A stretch of DNA of 64,000 nt from JABDMH01 sp965223105 (GCA_965223105.1 OZ244987.1:5456001-5520000); one strand, 5' to 3'; counted from the first letter of the stretch, positions 18,459-28,400 are shown. Translations and numbers: made by a program. The notes: a model not told the origin generated them from the sequence alone.

Positions 18459-19476
18459 ATGATTAACAACATATACAGCAAACTAACTTTGCTCTGAGTT
18501 TCCATCCTTTTTCTGATTCTCTCTGTAGTCTGTACAAAGGACCAGAAAGCCGAACCTGTCAAGGAAATACCGAAACCGCTATTGCAGGTACTTGAAATAC
18601 GCAGTACGGAAATTGAGGTAGGTTGGGCTGAATTAAAAGAGGCAATCGCCTATCAAATTGACGTCCGCCTAGACAAGGGTTTTATGGAAATACTACCCAA
18701 CTATAATGCCTTGGAGCTGACAGGAATCGAAATTATTATTGAAGATCTAAATCCGTTCACGACTTACTATATCCGAGCACGGGCAGCATTTCAAGATGGC
18801 ACCATTTCAGAAAATTCTGATGTCATTGAAGCAGTAACAGCAGACCCAATTGTTTGTGATGACCCCGCTAAATTTGTCTTCTTAGAAAAAAGACGGCATT
18901 ATCAAAGTGGAATTTGAAGATGCTGTATTTGGGACCTGTTGGGAGTTGATACCAGGAAATGACCGGACCTCAGGCCAAGGTTATATGGTCTGGCAACTCG
19001 ACAACTACTTTTCTAAACCGAGTAATGATTTGGTGACTTACCATCTGAAAATTTCGACCCCAGGCACTTATAAGTTTCTTTGGTATTCTGCTGTTACACT
19101 TGGTAGCAGTGGAACCGAGCATAACGATACCTGGTTACGATTTCATGATGCAAATGATTTTTTTGCAAAAAAGGGCAATGAAGTAATCTACCCAAAGGGC
19201 ACAGGTAAAATGCCCAATCCCGAAGGTGCATCTGTTGATGGTTGGTTTAAGATTTACCGCAGCGGTAACGATCTTGATTTCAAATGGCAGGCAAGAACGT
19301 CAGATCGAGATTCCCATGAAATTTACGTGACCTTCAGTGAAGCCAGTACCTATGAGATGCAGATTTCGGCCAGATCAAATGGGCACGGCATCGACAAATT
19401 CGTATTATTTTTGGAGACTTTAAGTGAATCGGAAGTCACGGGTATGGCTGCATTTAGTGAAGTGGTTTGTCAGTAG
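18459..19476 (+). pseudogene. Broken lipoprotein with FN3 and carbohydrate-binding-like domain
   Basis: From the ATG at 18459 the frame runs MINNIYSKLTLL, meets TGA at 18495-18497, then continues in the same frame with SILFLILSVVC, a lipoprotein signal, and a fibronectin-III domain (VLEIRSTEIEVGWAELKEAIAYQIDVR...DLNPFTTYYIRARA). In the A6 run at 18886-18891 the frame must shift: removing one A joins FLEK to DGIIKVEFEDAVFG and a C-terminal domain ending GHGIDKFVLF, like carbohydrate-binding modules. Two separate lesions make this a pseudogene, unless stop readthrough and slippage both occur. It probably once bound glycan at the cell surface for the neighbouring enzymes. Confidence 0.7.
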
Positions 19477-19574
19477 TTCTGTAGATTGATCGCTCATTAG
19501 ACTATCAATTCCTATTGCTCAATATGTATGAAATTAAAAATGGATAATTTAGGCATCAAATTTTAACTCTTTAA

Positions 19575-21086
19575 ATGCACCAAGTGAATAAAATCTTCAT
19601 AGCGATAAGTGCAGTAGTATTGATACTGGTAGCATGCGGTTCTCCAGAAAAAGATCCACCTGAGGGAACCGCACCAGACCACCCTAATGTCTTATTTATT
19701 GCGATTGACGATCTAAATACCTGGCTGGGTTGCTTAGGGGGGTATTCCAATACAAAAACACCCAATATCGACAAACTGGCTTCGCAAGGAGTGCTGTTTT
19801 CCAATGCTCATTGCCAGGCGCCACTATGCGGCCCTTCCAGAGCTTCGCTAATGACGGGTCTGCGTCCCTCAACCACGGGAATTTATGGAATGATTCCCGA
19901 CGATTCTATTCGCTCGGAGAATCCAGCTACTGAAGATATTATTTTCCTTCCCGAATATTTTCGAAACCAGGGCTACTACACCATGGGAATTGGAAAACTG
20001 TTTCATACTCATGCACCTAAGGACGTTTTCCAGGAATCCGGAGGACGGGTGAGAGGATTTGGTCCGGTACCAGAGCAACGATTTGTCTGGGATGGAATAG
20101 GGACCTCTGACCAGAGACACTATGGTCGCACCAGCACTGACTGGGGCGCTTACCCCGAAGCAGATTCCCTGATGCCAGATCATCAGTCTGCTGATTGGGT
20201 GGTTGAACGGCTTAGCCGAAAATACAATAAACCTTTTTTTTTGGCCGTCGGTTTTTTGCGTCCCCACGTGCCTTGGTATGTTCCCCAAAAATGGTTTGAT
20301 ATGCATCCTTTGGAGCAGATAGAGGTGCCACCTTATCAACCAGACGATTTGAATGATGTGCCGCCGGCTGCCCTGAAAATCAATGACCTGCCCATGATGC
20401 CTACCACTGAGTGGGCCATTGAAAGTGGAGAATGGAAAAATATTATTCAAGCTTATTTGGCTTGCATAAGCTTTGTGGATCACCAGGTAGGCAGGGTACT
20501 GGAAGCACTTGAGCAAAGTCAATATGCGAATAATACACTTATTGTATTATGGTCGGATCATGGCTATCGTTTAGGCGAAAAAGGCACTTTTGCAAAACAT
20601 GCCTTGTGGGAGCCGGCCACGAAGGCGCCATTATTGTTTGTGGCACCCCAGTTACCGAGGGGAAAGGTGATCGATGCACCCGTCGAAATGCTTTCTGTTT
20701 ATCCCACACTATTGGAATTGTGTGGATTTCCCGCTTATGATCGGAATGAAGGGAAGAGTCTGGTTCCAATAATGTTAGACGAAGAGTCAAGTGAAAATTT
20801 CTATGCATTGACCACATTTGGGATGAATAATCATACCATAAGGTCAAATCCCTTCAGATATATCCGATATGAAGATGGGGGAGAGGAGCTGTATGATCAC
20901 CAGAATGATCCCCATGAGTGGAACAATATGGCGGCCAATTCTGAATACCAGGACGAGATAGAAAAGCTAAAACAATATCTACCGAAGAAGAATGCAGTTT
21001 GGGACAAACATTCTTCCTACACCTTGCAACCATATTTTGTGGAGCAAAAAGCACGAACGGGTAACTCCAATAATGAAAGGGATTGA
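19575..21086 (+). CDS. Sulfatase, S1_7 (iduronate-2-sulfatase)-like lipoprotein
   Basis: The product has 503 residues with a lipoprotein signal ending at Cys21 (ILVACGS). The sulfatase core is intact: metal ligands Asp45-Asp46 in IAIDDLN, the formylglycine motif C85-G-P-S-R89 followed by ASLMTG, Asp328-His329-Gly330 in WSDHGYRLGEK and Lys341-His342. The Cys at the key position needs oxidation by a maturase that is not in this window. NTWLGCLGGYSNTKTPNIDKLA and the C-terminal ELYDHQNDPHEWNN are typical of the iduronate-2-sulfatase-like group. On ulvan it would remove sulfate from rhamnose or uronate units. Its exact subfamily and regiospecificity are inference. Confidence 0.92.
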   Translation: MHQVNKIFIAISAVVLILVACGSPEKDPPEGTAPDHPNVLFIAIDDLNTWLGCLGGYSNTKTPNIDKLASQGVLFSNAHCQAPLCGPSRASLMTGLRPSTTGIYGMIPDDSIRSENPATEDIIFLPEYFRNQGYYTMGIGKLFHTHAPKDVFQESGGRVRGFGPVPEQRFVWDGIGTSDQRHYGRTSTDWGAYPEADSLMPDHQSADWVVERLSRKYNKPFFLAVGFLRPHVPWYVPQKWFDMHPLEQIEVPPYQPDDLNDVPPAALKINDLPMMPTTEWAIESGEWKNIIQAYLACISFVDHQVGRVLEALEQSQYANNTLIVLWSDHGYRLGEKGTFAKHALWEPATKAPLLFVAPQLPRGKVIDAPVEMLSVYPTLLELCGFPAYDRNEGKSLVPIMLDEESSENFYALTTFGMNNHTIRSNPFRYIRYEDGGEELYDHQNDPHEWNNMAANSEYQDEIEKLKQYLPKKNAVWDKHSSYTLQPYFVEQKARTGNSNNERD

Positions 21087-21286
21087 GGTGATTGAAGTAC
21101 TCAAATAATGGCAAAGCCATTGTGTCCGATCCATAAACAGGGTTTTTTAGAGGTACCCCAATACTTGAAGGGCGACGGGAGTATCTGTACTCAGCGTTGG
21201 TACTCCATCTTCATTGACTCGCATCACCAGGTAATTTTAGTACCTTCCTTTCATTTGAGATTTGACAAAACGCATAAAAATACTGT

Positions 21287-22123
21287 ATGAAAGTTGAAGA
21301 AAGATACGCATGTCACCCGCTGGATTTTAAGGCGTATGATAGTAGCCGGATCCGTGAAGAATTCCTAGTGAGCACCCTGTTCGAAACCAATCAGATCTAC
21401 CTCTACTACTCACTCTACGATCGCTACATTGTGGGTGGGGTCATGCCGGTAGGTCAAGGTCTTACCTTGGAGACATTTGATTCGCTTAAAGCTGACTTCT
21501 TTCTGGAAAGGAGGGAATTGGGAATTATCAATATTGGAGGGGAGGGCGTCGTCACCGTTGATGGAACGTCTTATAGGCTGCAAAAGAAGGACGCACTTTA
21601 TGTGGGCCGGGGGGCGCAAGTGGTCACATTTGACTCGATAAATGGTAACGAGCCAGCCAAATTCTATCTCAATTCTGCTCCAGCTCACATATCCCATCCC
21701 ACTAAACTTATAACCCAAGACGATGCTGAAAAAGTCGTGTTAGGGTCTTTGGAAAATTCTAACCACCGGGTGATTTATAAACTACTGGTGAACTCAGTGC
21801 TCCCTATCTGCCAGTTACAAATGGGTATGACTGAACTCAAACCAGGCAGTGTGTGGAATACCATGCCAGCCCACACCCATAATCGCCGGATGGAAGCTTA
21901 CTTCTATTTTGATCTACCCCAAGACCAGGCAGTTTGCCACTTTATGGGAAAACCGGATGAAACCCGTCACTTATGGCTACAAAATGAACAGGCAGTATTT
22001 TCACCATCTTGGTCGATTCACTGTGGATCTGGAACCGCCAGTTATACTTTTATCTGGGGTATGGCAGGAGAAAACCTCGACTACGGGGATATGGACATAA
22101 CCGCCATCACAGACCTAAAATAA
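21287..22123 (+). CDS. kduI: 5-dehydro-4-deoxy-D-glucuronate isomerase KduI
   Basis: The product has 278 residues, exactly the length of E. coli KduI. The zinc ligands fall at the same positions as in the E. coli enzyme: His196, His198, Glu203 and His245 (PAHTHNRRMEAYFYF, then WSIHCGSG). KduI converts 5-keto-4-deoxyuronate, formed from the unsaturated uronate released by lyases and GH105 enzymes, into 3-deoxy-D-glycero-2,5-hexodiulosonate in the cytoplasm. In this locus it would process the unsaturated end of ulvan or rhamnogalacturonan oligosaccharides. The next enzyme, KduD, is not in the window. The DUF4861 gene follows on the same strand. Confidence 0.96.
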   Translation: MKVEERYACHPLDFKAYDSSRIREEFLVSTLFETNQIYLYYSLYDRYIVGGVMPVGQGLTLETFDSLKADFFLERRELGIINIGGEGVVTVDGTSYRLQKKDALYVGRGAQVVTFDSINGNEPAKFYLNSAPAHISHPTKLITQDDAEKVVLGSLENSNHRVIYKLLVNSVLPICQLQMGMTELKPGSVWNTMPAHTHNRRMEAYFYFDLPQDQAVCHFMGKPDETRHLWLQNEQAVFSPSWSIHCGSGTASYTFIWGMAGENLDYGDMDITAITDLK

Positions 22124-22247
22124 AGACACCTTGACCATGACAAATCTGTCTAATCTGATAGGGAAAGGTGGTTCTGATCACCGATGGAAAGAAAAGCTTG
22201 AGCGTGTCAATCCTTCTCTCTTGAAGACTTCTTTGATTTGCCATCTT

Positions 22248-23486
22248 ATGAATCACCTGATCATTTTGTCTGCGACCGTTTTATTGATAGCATCTTGTAA
22301 TCAAACTTCGGCCTGGGACATTGCCATTGCCAATTCTTCCGATATCGATCTCAATGATGTACCTGTCATCATCAATAAATCTCACATCGATAAAAATCTG
22401 GATGGGATCCCAGGTGAGCATATCATGGTCTTACACGGTGAAAAAAGCCTTCCTTTTCAACTAGACGATCTGGATGGAGATGGATCTTGGGACGAATTGC
22501 TGAGCTTAGTCGATCTACCCGCCGGACAAAATACCAGCATCTCGGTTAAGAAAGTTGACGAGCTCACACCTATAGAGCAAACAACGCGAACCAACATTCG
22601 GTTGGCACGAAGAACCTCGACTCCCGACAAATTTGAATTGGTTGAATATGCGAATAGGATCCAAGGCACGGACACCAAAATCACTTCAAAATATTTCCAA
22701 TACGAGGGCCCTGGATGGGAAAATGACCGGATTGCCTTTCGAAATTATTTCGATGAACGGAACGGTATGGACATCTTTGGAAAAACTACAACTGATATGA
22801 TTCTGCACAAAATAGGTGTTGGCGCCAGCTACCATGAATTGCAGGATTGGGGAATGGACATACTTAAGGTAGGTAATTCATTGGGATCAGGGGCCATTGC
22901 GTTGATGTATGAGGATAGTCTTTATCGAGTCACTGCACCACAGGGTGCAAGCTATCAACTGGTCAAAAATGGCGACATTCGGTCGATCTTTGATTTGGAT
23001 TTTACCGAATTTAAAGTGGGCGACCGAAAAGTAGGTGTAAAACACAGAATCAGTATTACCGCCGGGGTGTACGGCTATGAGAGTCAGGTGTTTCTTAAGG
23101 GAGAAACAACTGGTATTCAAATAGTCTCGGGAATTGTCAATATGCAAAGTGAAACAGCTCATTTACTAAGGAATGGGGAAATGAGTATCCTTTATACCTA
23201 CGATGAGCAGTCATTTAATGACGAAAAGCTGGGCATGGCATTAATGGCATCAGATACCTATTACCGATCCTGGCATGAGACCCCGGAGGAAGGAAAAGGT
23301 ATCATTCAGACTTATGCCATGGTTTGCCAACCAGATACTAATGGTATGGCCAGCTTTTACTTTCTGGCAGGTTGGGAATTATCCGATGAGCGCTTCCAGA
23401 CACAAGCTGGCTTCGAAGCCTATTTGAGGGAAGAAGCCACCCGGCAATCGGTAGGCCGCATTGAAGAAAAAGCAGAGAAAAAATAG
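22248..23486 (+). CDS. DUF4861 family lipoprotein
   Basis: I set the start at 22248 because the ATG there is followed by a textbook lipoprotein signal (MNHLIILSATVLLIASC); the frame is open from 22131 but the extra 39 residues are not signal-like. The mature protein contains DIAIANSSDIDLNDVPVIINK, LPFQLDDLDGDGSWDELLSLVDLPAGQ and KYFQYEGPGWENDRIAFRNYFDERNGMDIFGK, the pattern of the DUF4861 family. These proteins recur in pectin and ulvan loci next to GH105 enzymes; the fold is beta-rich and the activity was not established to my knowledge. A decayed copy of its 3' end lies at 26562-26637. Confidence 0.85.
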   Translation: MNHLIILSATVLLIASCNQTSAWDIAIANSSDIDLNDVPVIINKSHIDKNLDGIPGEHIMVLHGEKSLPFQLDDLDGDGSWDELLSLVDLPAGQNTSISVKKVDELTPIEQTTRTNIRLARRTSTPDKFELVEYANRIQGTDTKITSKYFQYEGPGWENDRIAFRNYFDERNGMDIFGKTTTDMILHKIGVGASYHELQDWGMDILKVGNSLGSGAIALMYEDSLYRVTAPQGASYQLVKNGDIRSIFDLDFTEFKVGDRKVGVKHRISITAGVYGYESQVFLKGETTGIQIVSGIVNMQSETAHLLRNGEMSILYTYDEQSFNDEKLGMALMASDTYYRSWHETPEEGKGIIQTYAMVCQPDTNGMASFYFLAGWELSDERFQTQAGFEAYLREEATRQSVGRIEEKAEKK

Positions 23487-23742
23487 TGGCCTTGGTTATG
23501 CCCACTCCATCAGGGTGGTTATGCAAGAAGGGCAACAAGAATAAACACTACACGTCCCCACCTGCTCTCGTCAGCTGCACGGCACAGGCAGGCTCATACC
23601 TCCACCACACCCAAACTCCCTAACCATAGTAGGGCGGGTTTGTTGAATTGAAGAGAATATTTCATTCTAGATTGTACATGGCCACAACTGGGTACGTATT
23701 GAATAAACGGTGCAATCAGGAACACACTGTGAGTGGACATAT

Positions 23743-24432
23743 TTACACGGCAAAATAGGCTTCTAAATCTTTTAAGGTGTCACTTCCTTTCACCGCGTCT
23801 TTTGCAACTCTACCTTTGTCCAACAAAACCATTCTTCTGCAGATGTCGGTCAGGTGATTTAAATCATGACTGGAAATGATCATTGTTTTTTCATCATTAA
23901 TTTCTTCAATGATGCGTTTATATCTGATTTGCGAAGTGGGGTCAAGATTAGAAAACGGTTCGTCGAGGATAATGATTTCCGGATCTCCAATGAGTGCGCC
24001 AATAAGTCCCACTTTTTTTTGATTTCCTTTTGAGAGATCTCTGATATATTTTTTCTTTCCGATAATCTCATCGTTAAAGAATTCTGCATAAATTCCAATG
24101 AATTCTGCCACACGTGAAGGTGACCAATGGTATAGGCTCCCCACGAATTCGAAGTATTCATCAGGAGTAAGAAAATCAATCAGGAAGCTCTCATCCAGAA
24201 ATGCTGTTGTGAAACGTTTCCATTCTTCAGTTGTTCGAACATTTGAATCCTTGATAAATGCATCACCGGATAATGGGCGGATAAGATCCAATATAAGGCT
24301 TAGCATAGTTGTCTTTCCAGCGCCATTATTTCCCACTAATCCAACGGTCTCTCCCTGGCCAATTTCCACATGGTCAACATCAAGAACCATGACTTGCTGA
24401 TATGCCTTTTTCAATTCTACTAGTCGGATCAT
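23743..24432 (-). CDS. ABC transporter ATP-binding protein, partner of the DUF5687 permease
   Basis: I start it at the ATG at 24432, since the frame further upstream runs through the end of the permease gene in the wrong frame. The product has 229 residues with Walker A GNNGAGKTT, signature LSKGNQKKVGL, Walker B IIILDEPFSNLDP and the H-loop SSHDLNH. This is the DRI/NatA-like group of ATPases that energise simple exporters. The stop of the permease gene is 10 bases upstream, so the pair forms an operon. It transcribes against the surrounding carbohydrate genes and has no evident link to them. Confidence 0.92.
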   Translation of the reverse strand: MIRLVELKKAYQQVMVLDVDHVEIGQGETVGLVGNNGAGKTTMLSLILDLIRPLSGDAFIKDSNVRTTEEWKRFTTAFLDESFLIDFLTPDEYFEFVGSLYHWSPSRVAEFIGIYAEFFNDEIIGKKKYIRDLSKGNQKKVGLIGALIGDPEIIILDEPFSNLDPTSQIRYKRIIEEINDEKTMIISSHDLNHLTDICRRMVLLDKGRVAKDAVKGSDTLKDLEAYFAV

Positions 24433-24442
24433 GTATCGGCCA

Positions 24443-25915
24443 TTAATTTTTCTTTCTAAATACAGCTGCAATTTTGTATTTGTTTTTGAGGAAATACCGG
24501 CTCGCCCAACCAATAATTGTATGATGGAATATAAATCCCAAAAGTCCCAAAATGGCAATTGCTGCGAACCCAATATTTGGATTCCCCAGTATGGCAAATA
24601 TTTGATAAATTAAATATGGCAAGAGGAACAATGGGATCATGATAAGAAAATGCCCGATGCTGAATCCCTCATAATTCATCATTGCTCCTTTCATGGGGTC
24701 AATCCTTTTTGAGTTGTATCCTGCCAGGAACATGTACAAATAGATACTCACACCAATGTTGTAAAGAAACATTACAACTCCAGTGAAGAAAAGCTCTCTG
24801 TCAACAAAAAAGTAAGCTGAAAAGGCCATTAGTGTAATGGCACAAGAAGCGACTAATAAGTAATACTTTGCTTTGAAAATATCGGCAATTTCAAGATTTC
24901 TGGTGAGCAGCAGGTCGAAGTGAGGGCTATTCCACGAAAGCAAAAGCTGGCCATAACTTAAAGCGAAAATACCGGTGGCGAATAACCCAATGAATATTTG
25001 AAAACCTACAAAACGCATGTCATCATTCCCGATTAAGGCAGGATAGGCGAGCATTGCAATACTCATAAATAAGAACGTTCTAGATCTCTTACTTCGCCAG
25101 ATGAGTTTTGTTTCAAGATCCATAAGCTGCCCTGCTTGGCCAAACCACTTTGCAAACCCGAAAGAGAAAGGAGTTGCTTCTACTGAGCTTGTTGTCCCTG
25201 TATCCTCCAGATACGTATGAGCTACAAACATGCGATAGAGCAGATAATACAATACACTGGCCAGCACCATGGGTAGCAAAGAAAGGCTAGTATTGTGAAT
25301 TAAAATCCGAAAGCCACTCTCAAGATATTTCCCAAGCCCAATATAGCCACTAAAGTCCAGATACAACACACCCATGACGGAACCCGCGAGCACGATTGCG
25401 ACCCAGGTTTTCGTCTTAAAGAAGCGATCCACCAGAAAACTCAGGAAGTTCACCATAAGAATCATGCCAGCATAAAAGAGAAGGAAATTGAGGCTGACAA
25501 TACCGGACTGCTTCCCGGCGATCGACTTGATAAAATAGGGTGCCAAAGCAAATAGTGACAAGTAGTTAAAGAAGCTGCCGAGAGATCTAAGGAGCAGATA
25601 ATGAGCCAATATGCCTTTGCGAATTGGTTTGGCGAGATAGGGCTTAATTTCAAGGCCTGGAAATTTTTGTAAAAGTAATCTCATTAGGAACTCGAACATG
25701 AAATAATACAGAATTCCCTTGCCAACGATTAAGAACGTGTCGGCATCTGGAAAAGCTTCATCGAGATATTCACTCATTAAATAGCCCAGGGCTAAAAAGT
25801 TTAGGGCGAAGTAAAGCCCTAAAATGACCAAAAAGCAAGTTTTTACCAATTCTTGGTTCAATGCCGGGGATCTCCTGAAAGACTGGATTTGATGTTTGGC
25901 GAGAGTTTTAAGCAT
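24443..25915 (-). CDS. DUF5687 family ABC permease
   Basis: The start was placed at the ATG at 25915, where MLKTLAKHQIQSFRRSPALNQELVKT begins the usual DUF5687 opening; the frame extends to 25999. The 490-residue product has about twelve hydrophobic segments, with a soluble break around YLEDTGTTSSVEATPFSFGFAKWFGQAGQLMDLETKLIWRSKRSR. The family is found in Bacteroidota beside a single ATPase, as here, and probably exports an unknown compound. The pair sits inside the rhamnose locus on the opposite strand and looks like an unrelated insertion. Confidence 0.85.
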   Translation of the reverse strand: MLKTLAKHQIQSFRRSPALNQELVKTCFLVILGLYFALNFLALGYLMSEYLDEAFPDADTFLIVGKGILYYFMFEFLMRLLLQKFPGLEIKPYLAKPIRKGILAHYLLLRSLGSFFNYLSLFALAPYFIKSIAGKQSGIVSLNFLLFYAGMILMVNFLSFLVDRFFKTKTWVAIVLAGSVMGVLYLDFSGYIGLGKYLESGFRILIHNTSLSLLPMVLASVLYYLLYRMFVAHTYLEDTGTTSSVEATPFSFGFAKWFGQAGQLMDLETKLIWRSKRSRTFLFMSIAMLAYPALIGNDDMRFVGFQIFIGLFATGIFALSYGQLLLSWNSPHFDLLLTRNLEIADIFKAKYYLLVASCAITLMAFSAYFFVDRELFFTGVVMFLYNIGVSIYLYMFLAGYNSKRIDPMKGAMMNYEGFSIGHFLIMIPLFLLPYLIYQIFAILGNPNIGFAAIAILGLLGFIFHHTIIGWASRYFLKNKYKIAAVFRKKN

Positions 25916-26014
25916 CTGTGGGCATACTAGGGGTGCAAAATATAAAATCCAGGCTATCACATGTAACCTTGAGCCGTCAATATAAGATTTATCTGGCAAG
26001 AGTGATAATCAATC

Positions 26015-26347
26015 TTGAAGCTCTCCGGTTTGCGAATTAAAAAGCCAACCCATCGTTTAGACCAATTGCTTTATAAGGATTCCGAGACCAGAATTTTCGA
26101 CTTCATGAAAGAGTATGTTAAAGAATTCGGTGCTTCAAAATGGGATTATTGGGAAGCAAAAAATCTGTTGACACATAAGGATATTGCTGATTTGACCAGT
26201 ACCTCAAGGCAAACGGTGAGTAATTTTATGAGTAAACTGCGGAAAGCAGGAAAATTGTACTATGATTCCAAAGTGATACGTGTCTTAAATGACTCATCCC
26301 ATGACTCGGAGGTAAATAAAGAAAATTCTAGTGCTTACAGCCTTTAG
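26015..26347 (+). pseudogene. Crp/Fnr-type regulator stub (HTH domain only)
   Basis: The 110 codons hold RLDQLLYKDSETRIFDFMKEYVKEFG followed by LLTHKDIADLTSTSRQTVSNFMSKLRKAGKLYYDSKVIRVL, which is the C-terminal helix-turn-helix of Crp/Fnr regulators. The N-terminal cyclic-nucleotide-binding domain (about 120 residues) is absent and stop codons stand just upstream in frame; the first possible start is TTG. The stub lies 99 bases from the divergent permease gene, so the missing half was probably deleted when that promoter region formed. A TTG-started free HTH protein is possible but unlikely. Confidence 0.6.
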
Positions 26348-27007
26348 GGCTCTTAAGAGTGAAGTCAGCAATTTTGTGGCAAGACTGGTTCAAAAAACCA
26401 GTGGATAGTTGAGTTCCTATTTGAGAAAGTTGAGAAGGTTTAGTTTCTTCAAGAACTGCAATTATTAATGTGAACATTATGGTCCTCGCTCTGCCAGGTT
26501 AGGGACAGTGAAAAAATAAGTTCCTGTTTAGAGAAAAGTATCCTTTGACTTAGAAACGTATGCGCTTCCAGACACAAGCTGGTTTCGAAACCTATTTGCG
26601 GGAAGAAGCAACCCAGCAATCGGTATGCCGTATTTGAAGTACTGTTTCGGGATTTACTGTGGTTGATAGCAGGTGCGGCCCTGAATTCAGCACTGATTTG
26701 CATGTTTCCCGGAACACCCCAGAACACTTGTATCAACGGAAAAGCTTATTTTAATCCCGACAAGTAATCTAGTTTGAAGTAACATGTTAAACTGCTGGAT
26801 GTCCTTCTATTCCGATAAGCTCTGTTCTTTACTGTAAAACTGTAAATGCTTACATTCAATGGATTAAGATGGGATAGATCCTGGAACCCGGTGATCAGCA
26901 GATATCCAAAGGCAGATCTTCAACCGAGGTATATCAGGGACCTTCAATCTTTTGCAGAAATAACCAGAACATCAGCCATCAGGCTCAAATTCTAGAGCAA
27001 TAGCATT
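26348..27007. other. Eroded intergenic DNA upstream of GH105
   Basis: About 660 bases without an intact gene. It holds the DUF4861 stub described separately (26562-26637) and an 18-base string (26712-26729) that recurs at 15128-15145. The last 180 bases can be read as an open but unrecognised plus-strand peptide. Promoter elements for the GH105 gene should lie at its right end; I cannot identify them. Confidence 0.45.
26562..26637 (+). pseudogene. Duplicated 3' stub of the DUF4861 gene
   Basis: These 76 bases match 23390-23465, the end of the DUF4861 gene, at roughly nine of ten positions. The reading frame is kept and translates as RFQTQAGFETYLREEATQQ followed by SVCRI and a stop, against RFQTQAGFEAYLREEATRQ in the intact gene. 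The parent goes on for a few more codons. Nothing upstream resembles the rest of the gene, so this is the scar of a second, now deleted DUF4861 copy or of a local duplication. Confidence 0.8.
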
Positions 27008-28114
27008 ATGAAAAACTTAATGGTCTTCTTTTTAATTTCACTGCCCTTTCTACTGACATCTTGCAAAACCACGTACAAGTTCAACAAACCTTCAATTGAA
27101 GATTCCATGGTGAGGGCCTTGCAGTGGCAGGAAGCCAATCCAATCTTTTCAAAAGCACCAACCGATTGGACCAACGGCGCTTATTATGTAGGTGTTGTCA
27201 GAGCACATCAGGCAACAAAAAATCAAGCATTCTTGACCGCCTTAAAAGAAATGGGCGTTCGCAATGACTGGCAGACTTGGGAAAGGTTTTACCATGCCGA
27301 TGATGTGGTCATCAGCTATTCCTACCTATACCTCCATAACATTGGTGAGCCTTCTGTAAATCTCCAACCTACTGAAGACTTCATTGATGATCATTTAAAC
27401 AAGCCCCATGAGTGGCGTGAAGGAGTAGTAGATGGAGATCAGAAAATATTATGGTGGTGGTGCGACGCGCTGTTTATGGCACCTCCGGTATTAACCGTCT
27501 ATGCACAACTTAAGAAAGACGAATCGTATCTAGATCATATGCACAAATATTTTCTCGAGACCTATGACCTCCTGTACGATAAAGAAGAGCATTTATTTGC
27601 CAGGGATATCCGATTTAAATGGTACGGAAAGGACACCGATCGAAAAGAGGAAAACGGGAAGAAAATATTCTGGTCACGTGGCAATGGCTGGGTGTTGGGA
27701 GGCCTCGCGCTGATACTTGAGGACATGCCTGCTGATTACAAGCATCGGGCTTTTTACGAAAAACTCTACCTGGAAATGGCGGCCAAAATTCTTAAAATAC
27801 AACCTAAGGATGGATTATGGCACACCAGTTTATTGTCTCCTGAATCTTATGATCATGGTGAAGTAAGCGGAACCGGGTTTTATACATTTGCCCTTGCCTG
27901 GGGAATAAACAACGGGTTGTTGAAGAAGGAAGAATATGCTCCTGCCGTAAAAAAAGCCTGGAAGGCATTGGAAAAATGTCAACATGATAGTGGGAAGGTC
28001 GGATGGGTACAAAATATTGGTTTTGATCCAAAACCCGCAAGCAAGGATAGCTGGCAAAACTTCGGTACCGGAGCCTTTTTGCTTGCTGGAAGCGAAATAT
28101 TGAAAATGAAATAG
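27008..28114 (+). CDS. GH105 unsaturated glucuronyl/rhamnogalacturonyl hydrolase, lipoprotein
   Basis: The product has 368 residues with a lipoprotein signal ending at Cys19 (FLLTSC). It is an alpha/alpha-barrel of the GH105 (YteR/YesR) family: TDWTNGAYYVGVVRAHQAT, then WWWCDALFMAPPVL with the likely catalytic Asp153, and FWSRGNGWVLGGLALILEDMP and GTGFYTFALAWGINNG. GH105 enzymes hydrate the double bond of the unsaturated uronate that a lyase leaves on an oligosaccharide, releasing it for KduI. In ulvan loci the substrate is unsaturated uronate linked to rhamnose-3-sulfate. The gene stands alone, with eroded DNA on both sides. Confidence 0.93.
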   Translation: MKNLMVFFLISLPFLLTSCKTTYKFNKPSIEDSMVRALQWQEANPIFSKAPTDWTNGAYYVGVVRAHQATKNQAFLTALKEMGVRNDWQTWERFYHADDVVISYSYLYLHNIGEPSVNLQPTEDFIDDHLNKPHEWREGVVDGDQKILWWWCDALFMAPPVLTVYAQLKKDESYLDHMHKYFLETYDLLYDKEEHLFARDIRFKWYGKDTDRKEENGKKIFWSRGNGWVLGGLALILEDMPADYKHRAFYEKLYLEMAAKILKIQPKDGLWHTSLLSPESYDHGEVSGTGFYTFALAWGINNGLLKKEEYAPAVKKAWKALEKCQHDSGKVGWVQNIGFDPKPASKDSWQNFGTGAFLLAGSEILKMK

Positions 28115-28187
28115 CAGAATAAAGAGTCAAAAAAATAATTGAATTGGATCTTAATTTTACAGCTGCTAGAGGAAGCACCCTTATTTA

Positions 28188-28400
28188 TTAGAAATGCTAT
28201 TGTTACGAACACTTGGTGCTCTCTGCCCACCCTCTGCCTTGTTTTTCTAATGAAAAATCTCCTAAGGGGAACCTGTGACACACCTGCAGAATTTGACATT
28301 TGATCAGTTTCGAATATCTCATTTGCTCGATTTTAGTACAGCGCTGCTCCCTTTGAAGGGGTAGAGTGAACCATTAGGTTGGCCAGCACTCTGGGGGATG
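28188..28400 (-). repeat. Structured repeat element, inverted decayed copy D
   Basis: Read on the minus strand this is two blocks of the element seen at 52.6-54.3 kb. The block at 28335-28400 carries the GAGTG...CACTC hairpin with CCAACC/GGTT inner stem and the following CCCCTTCAAAGGG part. The block at 28205-28275 matches the CCTTAGGAGA...GAGCACCAA part. Spacer sequence between them has diverged. Confidence 0.7.

Noticed and set aside
21108..21290. Plus-strand frame of 60 codons before kduI
   Set aside because: It overlaps the kduI start, has no recognisable product and is more likely leader DNA.
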